Shown: positions 7,720 to 17,007 of the stretch, one piece after another
Numbering within the stretch: position 1 is the first letter of the stretch
How the letters are laid out: each line of letters opens with the position of its first letter
IMG/VR virus record: IMGVR_UViG_3300020183_000165
Location: 1-42,446 of that record
Source: a virus
DNA: 42,446 bases
Direction: 5' to 3' (one strand)
Notes under the pieces: model-generated
What the model was told of the DNA's origin: nothing
Seen by the model: the letters and a program-made list of their open reading frames with translations, nothing else
The model's database searches: none
Translations under genes and position numbers: made by a program

Positions 7720-10700
7720 TTAACGGAACGCCAGGTAGAAGTAAGAAACCCCGGAGCTATTGACGCTTGCTCCGCTTTCCAACGTAAAGCCGTCGCTGTC
7801 AAAGGTGATGTAATCGGTAGCCTGCTCAACTGCAGTGGTGTTGGCAAAGAAGCGTCCATCACGGCCGCTGGTGAACATCACCCAGTCACTGGTACCGCCG
7901 CTGTAGGACTTCACCATCACGAAGCTTGGGGGGAATCCAAGATTTGTGATTGCTTGCGTGGCGCTGCCGTTACCGGTAAAGGTGCCAATCTTGCTCATGC
8001 CGGGAGATGACGCAAATGCCCAGCCGTAGGCCCACGATGCCGCTGACCTGTTGACTCCTGGGTGGCTACCGATGCCAATCGTTGTGGAGCTAAACGATCT
8101 AAAGGTGCTGCTGTCAGAGGTGGCCGCTGCTGTGCTGTTATGCTCCAAGTAGTTGTTGTCTCCAATGACACTGCCTCCCACGTAGGTGCTGGCGCTGTAG
8201 CCCAGCACAAACGCAAACACCAACTCTGGCGTGACACCGAGGCCGTGGCCAATGGTGGTGTTTGAGCCGTTGGGGTCAAACTTGAACTGCGAGAACTTCA
8301 ACCCACTATTGACGCTAACTGTTGTGGCAAGGCTTCCGTCGGTGTTGGAAGTTGCAGCGGCACCCTCTTTCAAGCACAACGCCCAGTAGTTGACCGTATT
8401 GCTGTTGCTTGTTGAGCTTTTCCATGTAAATCCATCACTGTCGAAAGTCAGCCACTGGGCGCCATTTGAGTTGGAGCCAGAGCTGCTAATCGTCAAACCG
8501 TAGTAAGTATCATCGACGGCAATGGGGTTGGTAATGCGGTGATACAGCACATGCTGATCGGCACTGCCCGAAATCCGCTTGCTCCAAACCAGACCCGGCT
8601 TAAAGCCAACACCAGTAATGGCGTTCGTGCTTGTGCCATTACCGGTGTAGGTCAGGATCTTGACGTTGGGGGACACGTAGACCAGCGACGCACTTTGACC
8701 GCTTGCCGTCAGGGTGGCGACGCCAGCCGTAAGTACAAACGATTGCAACTTGCTGGCGCTCTGGCCGGTGAGTGCAAAGCTGCCTGCTGCCGCTAAAAGG
8801 TTGATGCCAACCCGTGTTTCGGAGGCTTGGCCGCTCAGCACAATGCTGCCGGCTGCGGCATTGAGCGGGCTGTAGCTGCGCGTTAGCAGGGCCGCTTGGC
8901 CGCCAAGGGCGAACGTCCCTGCATTGGTGCCGATGCCGTAGGTGCGCACGCTGCCTGCACCAAGACCAGTGGCGGCAAAGCTGCCTGCAGCACCGACAAG
9001 CTTGCGGATGTAGTTGCCGCCGGCGGCCTGCCCTGCCAGCACATAGCTAACAGCATCGGCCGTAAGCTTGCCGCCCACCAATACCTTGCTCTTGGTTGCT
9101 ACCACTTGGCTTTCGGTGCCACGGTTTAGTTGGTACGGGTATTCGACTAGCACCACCCTGCTGCGGCTGATTCCTTCGACCGCCAAGTTTTCCAAGTACG
9201 GCGGCAGCACCGTCGCCGGTGTAATTACTGCAGCAAACGCAGCGCCGGTCTCGGGGTCAACAGAACCTCCAGTGGGCGTATAGGGCAGCGGCAGGCTGGT
9301 GGTGCCCGGTGCCAACGGCACCCAGCTGCTGGCCAAGTTGGTGCCACTTGATGCACTCACCGCACCCCAGAGCAGAGCATCTGTAGAAGCAACGATGCCG
9401 CTGGCATCAAATGCCCAGCTGGTGCCATTCACCCGGTAACTGCCAGTGATGCCTTCTGCCTGCAGGTACAGCGGATCAAAGGGGCGTTTGGGCAGTTGCT
9501 CCGGTGCCAACTGCAAGCTCACCCCATTGCGGTTGCCCAAAAGCAATGCGTTCTGCACCCGCCCGTAGCGCATCGCCTTTTGATTGGCATCACTGGGTGT
9601 GCTGCTGAACGCGCCAGTGCTCTGATTCCAGCTGATCGCATCATCGGGGGCATAGGGCAGCGTGAACTCAGTGACGGCGGTGCTGGTGGGGCTGCCGGTG
9701 ATCCAAGTGATCTCTGCCTTGGATTCGCTGATCTGCGGCTTGCTGTTGGCTGTGTTGTTGCGGTCAGCCTCGCTCGGGCGCTTCTGCAGCCCGTATTCCC
9801 GTTGCGTGTGCAGGCTCGTCTCTGCGCCGACATACACCTGACGCCGAGCTAAGCCCAGCAGCGAGCTGATGCTGTTACTGAGGTTGGCCGTGTCTAGCTC
9901 CTGCGCACGGGTGGCTAGATCCTGCTGACCAGAAACCGTCTGCGAGCGTGACACCGAGCGCTTGGTGATCGTCTTGGAAGTGCCGGAGCTGCTATCGGTC
10001 TCGTATTCCACAATCACGGTGGAATCCAGCTCTGCGGCGATGGTGTCGAAGCTAACCAGTGAGCCAGCGTCACTGATGTAGCTGTCGATGTTGAGGCTGC
10101 CGGCCAGCTCCAGCTCGGAAAAGTAGTTGTAGGTGGTCTGCGACTTGACCACATCAGCGCCGTCTGGCACCTCTTCCTTGCAAAGGTTGGCTAGACCGCT
10201 ATGCGCTTCTGCAGCGCTGCTGAGCTGCGCTTTTACATAATCAGGGCCGACCCCGACCCCCTGCACGGAGGACAGGAGGTTGACGTTATTGGCAGCCGCC
10301 GCGCCCTTCACGTATTCGATGACTTCATGCACCAGGCGGGCGGTCGGAACATTCCAGGGCCGAGCCTTGCGGAACGCATCACTGGCCCAGCGGTTGTTGA
10401 TCTCCGCTGAAGAGACCAGATTTAGCGAGATTGACTCAATCTTGCGGTCCCACACGTCGTAGCGGGTGGCCGTGAAGCTGTAGGGGTAGAAAACGTCGTT
10501 GTCTATTTGCGTGGTGCCATTGTTGTCGGTGTAGCTGACGCTCACATCAGTCGGTGCGCCAAAAACTTCCTCAATCTCCCAGCTGCGCTCAAGGTACGCA
10601 TCGCCGTAAAGCTGATCCGGTGGCAGCAACCGCAGATTGCTCCAACGCACTACCACGCTTTCACCTGGCAGATCACCACTGCCAATCGGGCCAAGGTCCA

Positions 10701-11316
10701 CCACGTCAGCGGGTGTGATCACAGGCCCGGCGCTGGCAGCCTCCGTCAGATTTAGAAACTGCAGCGTCTCTTGGCTGTCTAGGTAGCTCGCGTAGCCCTC
10801 GCTTTGCAGCAGGTCGCTCATCACCTGCACGTAGCCAGGTGTCAAGTCAAACTTTTCAACCGAGAACTTGTTGGTAAGCGGGATGCTGTCGCTATTAAGG
10901 TCCAGCGCAGCAAGGCACTGCTGAAAAACGTACTCAGCGCTGATTGGTAGCGTCGCCTGCAGGAACACTCTGCACGGCACCGTGCTGTTTTCGTCCTTGC
11001 TGTTTGGGTTCTCAACCGGTGGTTTGCGGTTCTCCAGATAGGTGAGCTTGCAGCCCAGCTGCACCGTGGTCGTGCGGCGGAAGGGATCGGCAAAGCTGCT
11101 CAGCACCCGCAGCATCCTTGGAATGATGTAGGTCGTGCCGGCTTTGTTGTAGGTAAAGGTGACCTGAGTGCCAACCACCGGGGTTTGCGTGCCAGAGAGC
11201 ACCACCTCGCCACGAGTCTTGATCAGTCCGTTGCCCTGCAGGTAGTCATCGGCAAAGCTGCCGCTAATGACGGTGCCAAGGCTGCAACTGACCTCTGCGC
11301 GAATGTCAATGGCCAT
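7720..11316 (-). CDS. Large tail-tip/baseplate protein with repeat region and DUF7483-like C-terminus
   Basis: 1198 aa; ATG at 11316 overlaps the preceding stop (TAATG). Residues 1-520 look like a tail-hub module (early MAIDIRAEVSCSLGTVISG, then globular alpha/beta). Residues about 755-880 contain several imperfect copies of an [AGSFALTGQAA]-type unit. Residues about 883-1198 hold three units of the form GTFTGNGS-AITNLGF-P-FVMVK ... FDSDGFTL ... YFYLAFR, as in phage tail proteins with DUF7483-like domains. It is probably the distal tail-tip protein with display domains that can contact the host. Domain naming is from memory of the pattern, not a search. Confidence 0.75.
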   Translation of the reverse strand: MAIDIRAEVSCSLGTVISGSFADDYLQGNGLIKTRGEVVLSGTQTPVVGTQVTFTYNKAGTTYIIPRMLRVLSSFADPFRRTTTVQLGCKLTYLENRKPPVENPNSKDENSTVPCRVFLQATLPISAEYVFQQCLAALDLNSDSIPLTNKFSVEKFDLTPGYVQVMSDLLQSEGYASYLDSQETLQFLNLTEAASAGPVITPADVVDLGPIGSGDLPGESVVVRWSNLRLLPPDQLYGDAYLERSWEIEEVFGAPTDVSVSYTDNNGTTQIDNDVFYPYSFTATRYDVWDRKIESISLNLVSSAEINNRWASDAFRKARPWNVPTARLVHEVIEYVKGAAAANNVNLLSSVQGVGVGPDYVKAQLSSAAEAHSGLANLCKEEVPDGADVVKSQTTYNYFSELELAGSLNIDSYISDAGSLVSFDTIAAELDSTVIVEYETDSSSGTSKTITKRSVSRSQTVSGQQDLATRAQELDTANLSNSISSLLGLARRQVYVGAETSLHTQREYGLQKRPSEADRNNTANSKPQISESKAEITWITGSPTSTAVTEFTLPYAPDDAISWNQSTGAFSSTPSDANQKAMRYGRVQNALLLGNRNGVSLQLAPEQLPKRPFDPLYLQAEGITGSYRVNGTSWAFDASGIVASTDALLWGAVSASSGTNLASSWVPLAPGTTSLPLPYTPTGGSVDPETGAAFAAVITPATVLPPYLENLAVEGISRSRVVLVEYPYQLNRGTESQVVATKSKVLVGGKLTADAVSYVLAGQAAGGNYIRKLVGAAGSFAATGLGAGSVRTYGIGTNAGTFALGGQAALLTRSYSPLNAAAGSIVLSGQASETRVGINLLAAAGSFALTGQSASKLQSFVLTAGVATLTASGQSASLVYVSPNVKILTYTGNGTSTNAITGVGFKPGLVWSKRISGSADQHVLYHRITNPIAVDDTYYGLTISSSGSNSNGAQWLTFDSDGFTWKSSTSNSNTVNYWALCLKEGAAATSNTDGSLATTVSVNSGLKFSQFKFDPNGSNTTIGHGLGVTPELVFAFVLGYSASTYVGGSVIGDNNYLEHNSTAAATSDSSTFRSFSSTTIGIGSHPGVNRSAASWAYGWAFASSPGMSKIGTFTGNGSATQAITNLGFPPSFVMVKSYSGGTSDWVMFTSGRDGRFFANTTAVEQATDYITFDSDGFTLESGASVNSSGVSYFYLAFR

Positions 11317-12068
11317 TACTTCACTTCCGCAACGTCAACGGTGATCGTGTAAAGGGTGCTCTTGGCGCCGCCGCTGATGATCACCTCGGCATCGGCCTCA
11401 GGGGCTGAGATCGGATAGAAGTCGCCCACATTGGGCACTGAGGCCACGCTGGTTTCGTACCAACTGCGAACCGCTGTCCAACCGCTGCTATCGGTGGTGC
11501 CCCTGATACGGCGAACACGAGTGGCAGCCAGTGGGCCGTTAATCACATGAGTGCCGCTGGCGGTGAGCTGCAGCTGCGGTGTGTCTTGATAGGTCTCCAT
11601 TGGTTCCAGCAGCGTCAACGTGGCGGTGCCCAAGGTCACCGTGCCGAGGTTGGGCTTGGAGATTGCCTCGTTGCGTTGGCGGTTTTTCTCTTCCTGCCGC
11701 AGCAATACCGCAAGGGCTTGAGCAGCATCCACCAGTTCGCAGCTGGCTTGGATGTAGGGGCCAGCCTGTTCACCGCTCGGGGCAGTGGTGAACCAACAGG
11801 CCACACCGCTGACGCTGACGCCATTGGCGCTGGTGGTCAGGCTGACGGTGGTGCCAACGGTGGCGCTGCTGAGGGTGTCGGCATTGGTGAGCCGTGTGTC
11901 CCGCCAAGTGTTGTAGACGCTGAGCAACGACTGCCACTCGGCCGCTGTAAGCAGACCACTAACGCGCCAGAGGCGGGCGGTCAGGCCGTCGCGGGTGCTG
12001 GTCTCGTCGTAGCCAAAGGGCTGGGCGATTAGCTTGTTAGTGCTGAACGCGCCGATGGCAAGAGTCAT
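11316..12068 (-). CDS. Distal tail protein candidate, 250 aa
   Basis: MTLAIGAFSTNKLIAQPFGY, with WRVSGLLTAAEWQSLLSVYN near residue 35 and a C-terminal beta domain ending ISGGAKSTLYTITVDVAEVK. It lies directly between the tape measure (its ATG overlaps that stop, ATGA) and the large tail-tip gene, the place where Dit-type distal tail proteins sit in siphophages. The pattern 'replace a value along a path, then a local coordinate domain' is only suggestive. Context carries most of the weight. Confidence 0.65.
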   Translation of the reverse strand: MTLAIGAFSTNKLIAQPFGYDETSTRDGLTARLWRVSGLLTAAEWQSLLSVYNTWRDTRLTNADTLSSATVGTTVSLTTSANGVSVSGVACWFTTAPSGEQAGPYIQASCELVDAAQALAVLLRQEEKNRQRNEAISKPNLGTVTLGTATLTLLEPMETYQDTPQLQLTASGTHVINGPLAATRVRRIRGTTDSSGWTAVRSWYETSVASVPNVGDFYPISAPEADAEVIISGGAKSTLYTITVDVAEVK

Positions 12069-14407
12069 TGGAATACCTCCACGCCACGGGGCAGATCAGC
12101 AGTGGCTGCGGCGTTCACATAGACGTTCCAATCCTTGCTAGCGAGGTTGGCCGTTGCTTCAGCGAGCTGCGTGTTGATGTTTACCAAAGCGTCGTTGACG
12201 ACAGCAAGGTCGTTGTTGGCCTTGGCAAGGTTTTCGGTGTTGATGCGAATGTCTTCAGTGCCCCGCAGCTCTTGGCGGGCGGCATTGATGAACTCGGTAA
12301 GCTGGCTGTTGCGCTCGGTTAGACCACCAGTGAACGTGGCTGTAACATCAAGCTGATTGGCAAGCTGACTGGCCTCGCGGAACAGGTTTGCGTTGGCCGC
12401 TTCCTGACGGTCGAATGCCGACTGTGGGCCGATAAAGCGGTTAATGCCCTCAGCGCTACCGCGTGCAGCATTCAGCCCCGTGACGGCATCCTCAATGCCC
12501 CGACTGATGCTGCGCACCGCATCCTGCGCCGTCTTAAAGGCTTCTTGCAGGTCGGCCTTGGTTTTCGCCGCTGCCAGCTCCACGTTGGCAGCAGCTGCTT
12601 GAGAAGCGTTAAAGAGATCGGTGCTGCCAGGGTTAGCACGCAGCGCTGCCTGCGCATCCTGCTCGGCACGCTTGGCATCCTCCAGTGCCTTGACCGATTG
12701 CAAGGCGCCGATACCGGTGCCGGTGAGGCTGCCGCGCTGCTGCTGAATGGCGATCTCTTCTTGGATACTCTTGAGCTGATTGGCTGCAGCAATGCTTTCA
12801 GCAAAACGCTGGCCTTCAATTTGCCTTATTTGCTGATCTATTTCATAAATACGCAATGCAGTATCCTGTTCAATGCGCAGCCCGTCATTCGGAGTTGCAC
12901 GCAGTTGGGCCTTCTTCTCCTCAATAAGTAATTCTTTTTGACGCTCAAGCGTTAGACGTTCTTGACCCTGCGATGTTGCATCAATTAGTCGCTTCCGCGC
13001 CGACAACACCGCATTGTCCTTAAGTTGAGCTGCTGTGAGTTTTTCCTGAGCTATGACAGCATCAGCGGTTTTAGGTGCAAATTCTTCATTAGCTTGCTTA
13101 TTGGCCTCAAGAATGCCAAAGCCCTGCATGTTTAATTCACGGCGTCGGTTTTGAAAGGCCGTTCGATCTTCAGGACTCAGGCCAGCTTGGATTGCACGGG
13201 ACTGAGCTGCGACCCTTCCTGGCTCAAGGAGACGGTTAAAATTATTGATTAGGTCGGTGAGTGGTCCTTGCACTACTAAACCGATGCTTAGCCCAAGTTC
13301 AGCAAGGGAGCGCTGCATCTTGTCGCTCTCAGCTGCAAGTTGGTTGGCAGTGGCAGCATCCAGCCCGCGCTTGGCTAAGTCCTCACGGATCTTGGCTTCA
13401 GCTTCTGCAAAACGCCCCGCACTGATCAGGGCCTCAATGTTCTTTTCAAGCGAACGGCTGGATAGCACAGCGGCTTGCTGCAGCTCTTGGAATCGGCCAA
13501 TGGGGTCCTGCAGCGCTTGACTCAACTTGCCAAGATTGTCCGCCTGCTGGCCGATGGCGGTGCCAATTAGAGAGCCAGCAAAGCCGAAGCCGCCACCAAA
13601 AATTCCAAGCGCACCGCCTAGCGCACCACCAACACTCGCGCCCGCGCCTTGGCCAAATAAAGCAGGGAACGCGCCGCCGATCAAGGAAGAGCTGACTGCG
13701 TTACCAACTGCTGTATTACGTTTGTTCCGTTGTTGATCAAGCTGTGCAGCTTCTTGACGACGAGCCCTTGCTAGCTCAGCGATAGCTGCCTCAGACTCTT
13801 GCGCTTTAGCGCGAGCGCGGCTCTCTCGATCTGCCGGAGAACCCGGTATAACTCCACCGCCGGGCAAACGACCTGATATGGGGCTGGTATTCAAGCGGCC
13901 AATCTCTCGGCCCCGCGCTAACTCTTTATTTAGAGCCGACTCTGAAGTGGCTAAGGCTAAGTCCGCCTTTACGGTTTCTATCTCGGATAGAAACTTTGAC
14001 CAGCTGGTGCGAATGTTTAACTTATTGCCGCTGGAAATAAGCTGTAGGTCAGCATTGATCTGTTGAAGATCTGATAGTGCGGCGGTCCAACCCTGCTTCA
14101 AATTAAAATCTTGCCCTGCACCAATCAGCGCAAGGTCGCCATCTATCTCGTTAAGAGTCTGGACAGCCTTGCCCCAACTTGTGTTGATGTTTAGGTCTTT
14201 AGCTTTCTGTATAAACCGAGCTAGTTCTGGTGAAGGACCACTGCTACCTGAGCTGGAACGTGAGCTGCTGTTACTGCGTGTTGTCGGACGGGCAGTTGCG
14301 CTACCAAGTTCTTTATCAATTAAGGACTTTGCCTTTTGAAGGCTTGCTTCAAACGCAGATAGGTCAACCGTTAACCTTAGTTGGGCTTCGCCTAGGTTCT
14401 CCGCCAC
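12065..14407 (-). CDS. Tail tape measure protein
   Basis: GTG start at 14407; 780 aa. The first 40 residues (LGEAQLRLTVDLSAFEASLQ) are typical of tape measures. A Ser-rich linker follows, then long helices rich in Ala/Gln/Lys/Glu. Residues about 228-280 form a Gly/Ala hydrophobic segment (SSSLIGGAFPALFGQGAGAS, then GGALGIFGGGFGFAGS), a likely membrane-active part. The C-terminal 350 residues are coiled coil. It sets tail length and is ejected with the DNA. By the usual relation of about 1.5 angstrom per residue, a tail a little over 100 nm would be expected. Its start faces a plus-strand gene pair across a 48-bp divergent gap. Confidence 0.85.
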   Translation of the reverse strand: MAENLGEAQLRLTVDLSAFEASLQKAKSLIDKELGSATARPTTRSNSSSRSSSGSSGPSPELARFIQKAKDLNINTSWGKAVQTLNEIDGDLALIGAGQDFNLKQGWTAALSDLQQINADLQLISSGNKLNIRTSWSKFLSEIETVKADLALATSESALNKELARGREIGRLNTSPISGRLPGGGVIPGSPADRESRARAKAQESEAAIAELARARRQEAAQLDQQRNKRNTAVGNAVSSSLIGGAFPALFGQGAGASVGGALGGALGIFGGGFGFAGSLIGTAIGQQADNLGKLSQALQDPIGRFQELQQAAVLSSRSLEKNIEALISAGRFAEAEAKIREDLAKRGLDAATANQLAAESDKMQRSLAELGLSIGLVVQGPLTDLINNFNRLLEPGRVAAQSRAIQAGLSPEDRTAFQNRRRELNMQGFGILEANKQANEEFAPKTADAVIAQEKLTAAQLKDNAVLSARKRLIDATSQGQERLTLERQKELLIEEKKAQLRATPNDGLRIEQDTALRIYEIDQQIRQIEGQRFAESIAAANQLKSIQEEIAIQQQRGSLTGTGIGALQSVKALEDAKRAEQDAQAALRANPGSTDLFNASQAAAANVELAAAKTKADLQEAFKTAQDAVRSISRGIEDAVTGLNAARGSAEGINRFIGPQSAFDRQEAANANLFREASQLANQLDVTATFTGGLTERNSQLTEFINAARQELRGTEDIRINTENLAKANNDLAVVNDALVNINTQLAEATANLASKDWNVYVNAAATADLPRGVEVFQ

Positions 14408-14455
14408 GGTCGCTGACTTGCCCTATCCCCGAGATTGCCGGGGGAAACCTTGGGT

Positions 14456-14848
14456 ATGGCTACCGCACTCAGCGCACTCTCGAACGCCACCGCCACCTTT
14501 AAGGTCGCAGCAACTGGGGTGGTGACCGACCCCGTTACTGGCAATGTCAAACCTGCTGAGGCGTCAGTGCAGGTTGAACTGTTTCTTAAAGCAAACAGAC
14601 AATCCGGTGTGGCGTTTCCCGGCGTTGAAGTGGCGGAGACGCTGTTTGAGGGGTACGCCCTAGATGCGCTTGACGTGAGGATTGCCGAAGGAACAGGGGG
14701 CACCCTTACCTTTGCCGGTGAAGCTGCACTCTCCGTTGAGGTCGTAAGCCTTCGCCTTCCCTACGGCAAAACTGGTTTGCTTGGCACCACACTGAATACC
14801 GCGCTTGGCGAACGAATCATCCTTAAAACGCAAGAGCAAGTGGGATGA
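14456..14848 (+). CDS. Head-tail joining/tail completion candidate, 130 aa (plus strand)
   Basis: I chose ATG at 14456 (MATALSALSNATATFKVAAT) because it is preceded by GGGGGAAACC at a good distance. A TTG seven codons upstream is possible. The protein is all-beta looking: TDPVTGNVKPAEASVQVELF, then VAETLFEGYALDALDVRIAE, ending ERIILKTQEQVG. The size and character fit small neck proteins. It is coded opposite to the surrounding late genes and overlaps the next gene by ATGA, so the two form a unit. Function inferred from position between tail tube and tape measure. Confidence 0.65.
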   Translation: MATALSALSNATATFKVAATGVVTDPVTGNVKPAEASVQVELFLKANRQSGVAFPGVEVAETLFEGYALDALDVRIAEGTGGTLTFAGEAALSVEVVSLRLPYGKTGLLGTTLNTALGERIILKTQEQVG

Positions 14849-15279
14849 GTTCTGTTCGCATCACCCGCTGGAATGCTGACAAGCTGCTGCAGCGCATTCC
14901 CGTAATCCTAGCCAACTACGGCAACAAGCTCACGCCGTTGCTGCAGGAGTCAATCAAAGCCACGATCTACGACTGGCCGGTGGCAACACGCAGAAAGGTC
15001 GGCGTGTACTCCGGGAAGTTTGTCCCGGCAGGACTGCGTGACATTGTGGATACGGGCACGCTGCTCCGCTCGCAGAGCGCACCCCAGCTAACGAAAAACA
15101 CGCTCACCATCCGCTGGAGCGCACCATATTCCGGGGAGGTGCTGCGCGGCGATTATATGGTGGGAACCAACCGTGATGCCTACATAGCACCAGAGCGCGA
15201 TTGGATCACGCCGGTGCTTAAAGCAGAAGAACCAATGAGGTTCTTTGTGGCTGAGTGGCGGAGGATTGGTGGCCCCTAG
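14845..15279 (+). CDS. HK97 gp10-like neck/tail completion candidate (plus strand)
   Basis: 144 aa, MSSVRITRWNADKLLQRIPV. The pattern is an N-terminal helix that contains LLQRIPVILANYGNKLTPLL, a basic region (PVATRRKVGVYSGKFV), DIVDTGTLLRSQ, then a beta part with WSAPYSGEVLRGDY and a C-terminal RDWITPVLKAEEP. The sequence 'DTG-L--S' followed by 'Y----H/GD' is characteristic of gp10-like head-tail proteins. The stop codon lies inside the stem of the terminator at 15273-15301. It is unusual in being opposite to the rest of the virion operon. Confidence 0.65.
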   Translation: MSSVRITRWNADKLLQRIPVILANYGNKLTPLLQESIKATIYDWPVATRRKVGVYSGKFVPAGLRDIVDTGTLLRSQSAPQLTKNTLTIRWSAPYSGEVLRGDYMVGTNRDAYIAPERDWITPVLKAEEPMRFFVAEWRRIGGP

Positions 15280-15301
15280 CGCAACCACCAAACGCTAGGG
15301 G
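15273..15301. terminator. Bidirectional hairpin between convergent genes
   Basis: CCCCTAGCG (15273-15281) pairs perfectly with CGCTAGGGG (15293-15301) around an 11-nt loop. It lies between the plus-strand pair ending at 15279 and the minus-strand tail tube gene ending at 15320. There is no long T run on either side, so termination strength is uncertain. Confidence 0.6.
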
Positions 15302-15319
15302 TCATCAACCTTCTGGAGA

Positions 15320-15799
15320 TCAGGCGTTGGTTTCAGCGCTCCAGGTGTAGGCGCCGTAGCCGGTCAGAGTGAAGGTCACAGCAGCCACGTTACCTGCAGC
15401 AATCGACTCCGAGAAGTCGGTCACCCATGCCACACCCGAGTGGTACTCAGGGGCGCCAACCGCGCTCATCTCAGGAGATTCCCGATACCACTGAACAGTC
15501 ACACCGGTGGCAGCGTTCATGGCAGCATTCTTGAGAACCAAATAACCTGCGTCATTCAGGTTCAAGTTCATCTGCATGGGAATGCTGTAGCTCTGACGCT
15601 GCACAATCGTGGCGGTAAAGCCAAGACTGCTGCCGTAGTCAAGAACGTCTTGGGTTTCGGTAGAACCTTGGATGCCGGCCTCAGTCAACGACAGCACCTC
15701 AGTCATGCCGGTGTTGTTGGTTGGGGTGGTGCTGGCAGTAGTGCCTGCCTTCACCCAGAAGCGATACCCAAGGCTATTGAAAAACGCACCCGTAGCCAT
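15320..15799 (-). CDS. Major tail tube protein
   Basis: 159 aa, MATGAFFNSLGYRFWVKAGT. A compact beta protein with GSTETQDVLDYGSSLGFTAT and QRQSYSIPMQMNLNLNDAGY, followed by WVTDFSESIAAGNVAAVTFT and a C-terminal LTGYGAYTWS strand. This is the size and pattern of siphovirus tail tube subunits, and it sits between head-completion genes and the tape measure. A closing strand in which a 'G-----W' element appears is common in the family. It should be among the most abundant virion proteins. Confidence 0.8.
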   Translation of the reverse strand: MATGAFFNSLGYRFWVKAGTTASTTPTNNTGMTEVLSLTEAGIQGSTETQDVLDYGSSLGFTATIVQRQSYSIPMQMNLNLNDAGYLVLKNAAMNAATGVTVQWYRESPEMSAVGAPEYHSGVAWVTDFSESIAAGNVAAVTFTLTGYGAYTWSAETNA

Positions 15800-15823
15800 T
15801 GAACTGTGAAGCGGTGGTTGTCA

Positions 15824-16375
15824 CTAGGTTTCCTCAGCTTCCAGTAGCTCGTAGGGAGTGGGGCGGGGGCAAACGTGGAGGTCAAAGCCGCGAATGTCGT
15901 GGTCCGTGGGGCTGGTGGCGACGAGAGCCAGCTTTAACGCCTCCTCAGTGATCTCTAGATGTTGCAACACCTCTTCGCGGCTGTGGCCTTTGTCGAGCAG
16001 CTTGCGGGCAAGCTGGCCGTTACGGCGCACAGCGCCTGGAGCCTTTACAAGCCAGTTGTGGTCGCGAATAAAGTGCAGTACGTCACCCTCGGCAAAAACC
16101 GTAAGCAAGGTCGAGAAGGTCCCCTTGGCGGGTTGCCAAGCGCGACAGGTTTTGATGAACGCCTGATCAATGCAGCTGAATACGTCCTCAGCGCTGACAA
16201 ACGGGTACTTGCGGCACAACTTGCGCCCCATTAGGCGCAGTAATCCTTGGTGCTCGCGGTACATCGCCGCAATACGGCGTTGCTCTTCACGCGATAACGG
16301 CGTCGCCAAGTAGCCGGTGCGGGGGCGATGCCGCGCCGGCGTAGCCGATGCCGGTTGGTAGGCAACCTGAGCCAT
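15824..16375 (-). CDS. Small sigma-factor-like protein (region 2/3)
   Basis: 183 aa; ATG at 16375. Residues about 30-105 follow the sigma-70 region 2 pattern: REEQRRIAAMYREHQGLLRL, then SAEDVFSCIDQAFIKTCRAW, then PAKGTFSTLLTVFAEGDVLH and FIRDH. After that comes a basic VKAPGAVRRNGQLARKLL segment in the place of region 3, and a weak HTH-like stretch (SREEVLQHLEITEEALKLAL). There is no clear region 4. It lies inside the late operon between connector and tail tube genes. A role as late-stage sigma factor or sigma antagonist is inferred. The CCTACATAAG operator variant lies 24 nt upstream of its start. Its stop codon falls inside one copy of the boundary motif. Confidence 0.6.
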   Translation of the reverse strand: MAQVAYQPASATPARHRPRTGYLATPLSREEQRRIAAMYREHQGLLRLMGRKLCRKYPFVSAEDVFSCIDQAFIKTCRAWQPAKGTFSTLLTVFAEGDVLHFIRDHNWLVKAPGAVRRNGQLARKLLDKGHSREEVLQHLEITEEALKLALVATSPTDHDIRGFDLHVCPRPTPYELLEAEET

Positions 16376-16426
16376 GTGCTCAGTGTAGACCTACCCCACC
16401 TACATAAGGATTTATGCAGTATTGAC

Positions 16427-16990
16427 CTAGCTGCGTTGGATAGCGACCGCACCGCCAAGGCCGCCGCGAGTGGTGCTAGTGGTAAGACAGCCCAAGACTG
16501 TCGCTAAGTGAGGCAGCACAGTCAGGGGTGTCACAGCCTCAGTAGTCGAGTTGCCTACGTCTGTCCGCCACTCAAGCTCCATCACATCTAGCTTCAGGCG
16601 TTTGAGGTCACGATTGGGCACGCCAGTCACCAATGCTTTTGAGCTGGCGCTACTGCGCAAGATTGTCGGGTCCCCCAGCAAAGCGTTGGCCAGGTCAAAC
16701 GTTCCTAATTCCACCTCGCGGGGAATCTGGCTTGCTGTATAGCTCTTGTCTCCACATTTGGCATCCTTGCGTGGCCAAGCCAATGCCTGAGTTGTTGTGG
16801 CACGGCTGCCGACCCAACCCAACGTCTCCAAACCGTTGGTTGCCGTGATCAGTGCGCGGATCTTGTTGTCACTGGTTGCAGTGCTCCACGTCAAGGTGCC
16901 CACCATCCCGTCAGCAATGCTGTCAGCACTGGCAACGCTCAAGTAGCTGTTGGCGTTACTCGCTCCGACAGTCGCAACAAGGGTGGGCAC
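16427..16990 (-). CDS. Head-tail connector (head completion), 187 aa
   Basis: GTG start at 16990 (MPTLVATVGASNANSYLSVA). The signature NSYLSVASADSIADGM, DNKIRALITATNGLETLGWV and ALAWPR matches the head-completion group sometimes annotated as DnaT-like. In these proteins the N-terminus 'ANSY-S--EAD' and the 'LAWPR' element recur. A C-terminal Thr/Gly tail follows. It acts at the portal to close the filled head. Its gene is divergent from the plus-strand gene at 17051, with the repeated motif in the shared gap. Confidence 0.7.
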   Translation of the reverse strand: MPTLVATVGASNANSYLSVASADSIADGMVGTLTWSTATSDNKIRALITATNGLETLGWVGSRATTTQALAWPRKDAKCGDKSYTASQIPREVELGTFDLANALLGDPTILRSSASSKALVTGVPNRDLKRLKLDVMELEWRTDVGNSTTEAVTPLTVLPHLATVLGCLTTSTTRGGLGGAVAIQRS

Positions 16991-17007
16991 TGGCTTCTGC
17001 GCGATTG

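Noticed and set aside
11547-12032. Long plus-strand open frame (161 aa) opposite the distal tail gene
   Set aside because: Antisense shadow of a well-supported minus-strand gene, Gly/Ala-rich text with no start signal.
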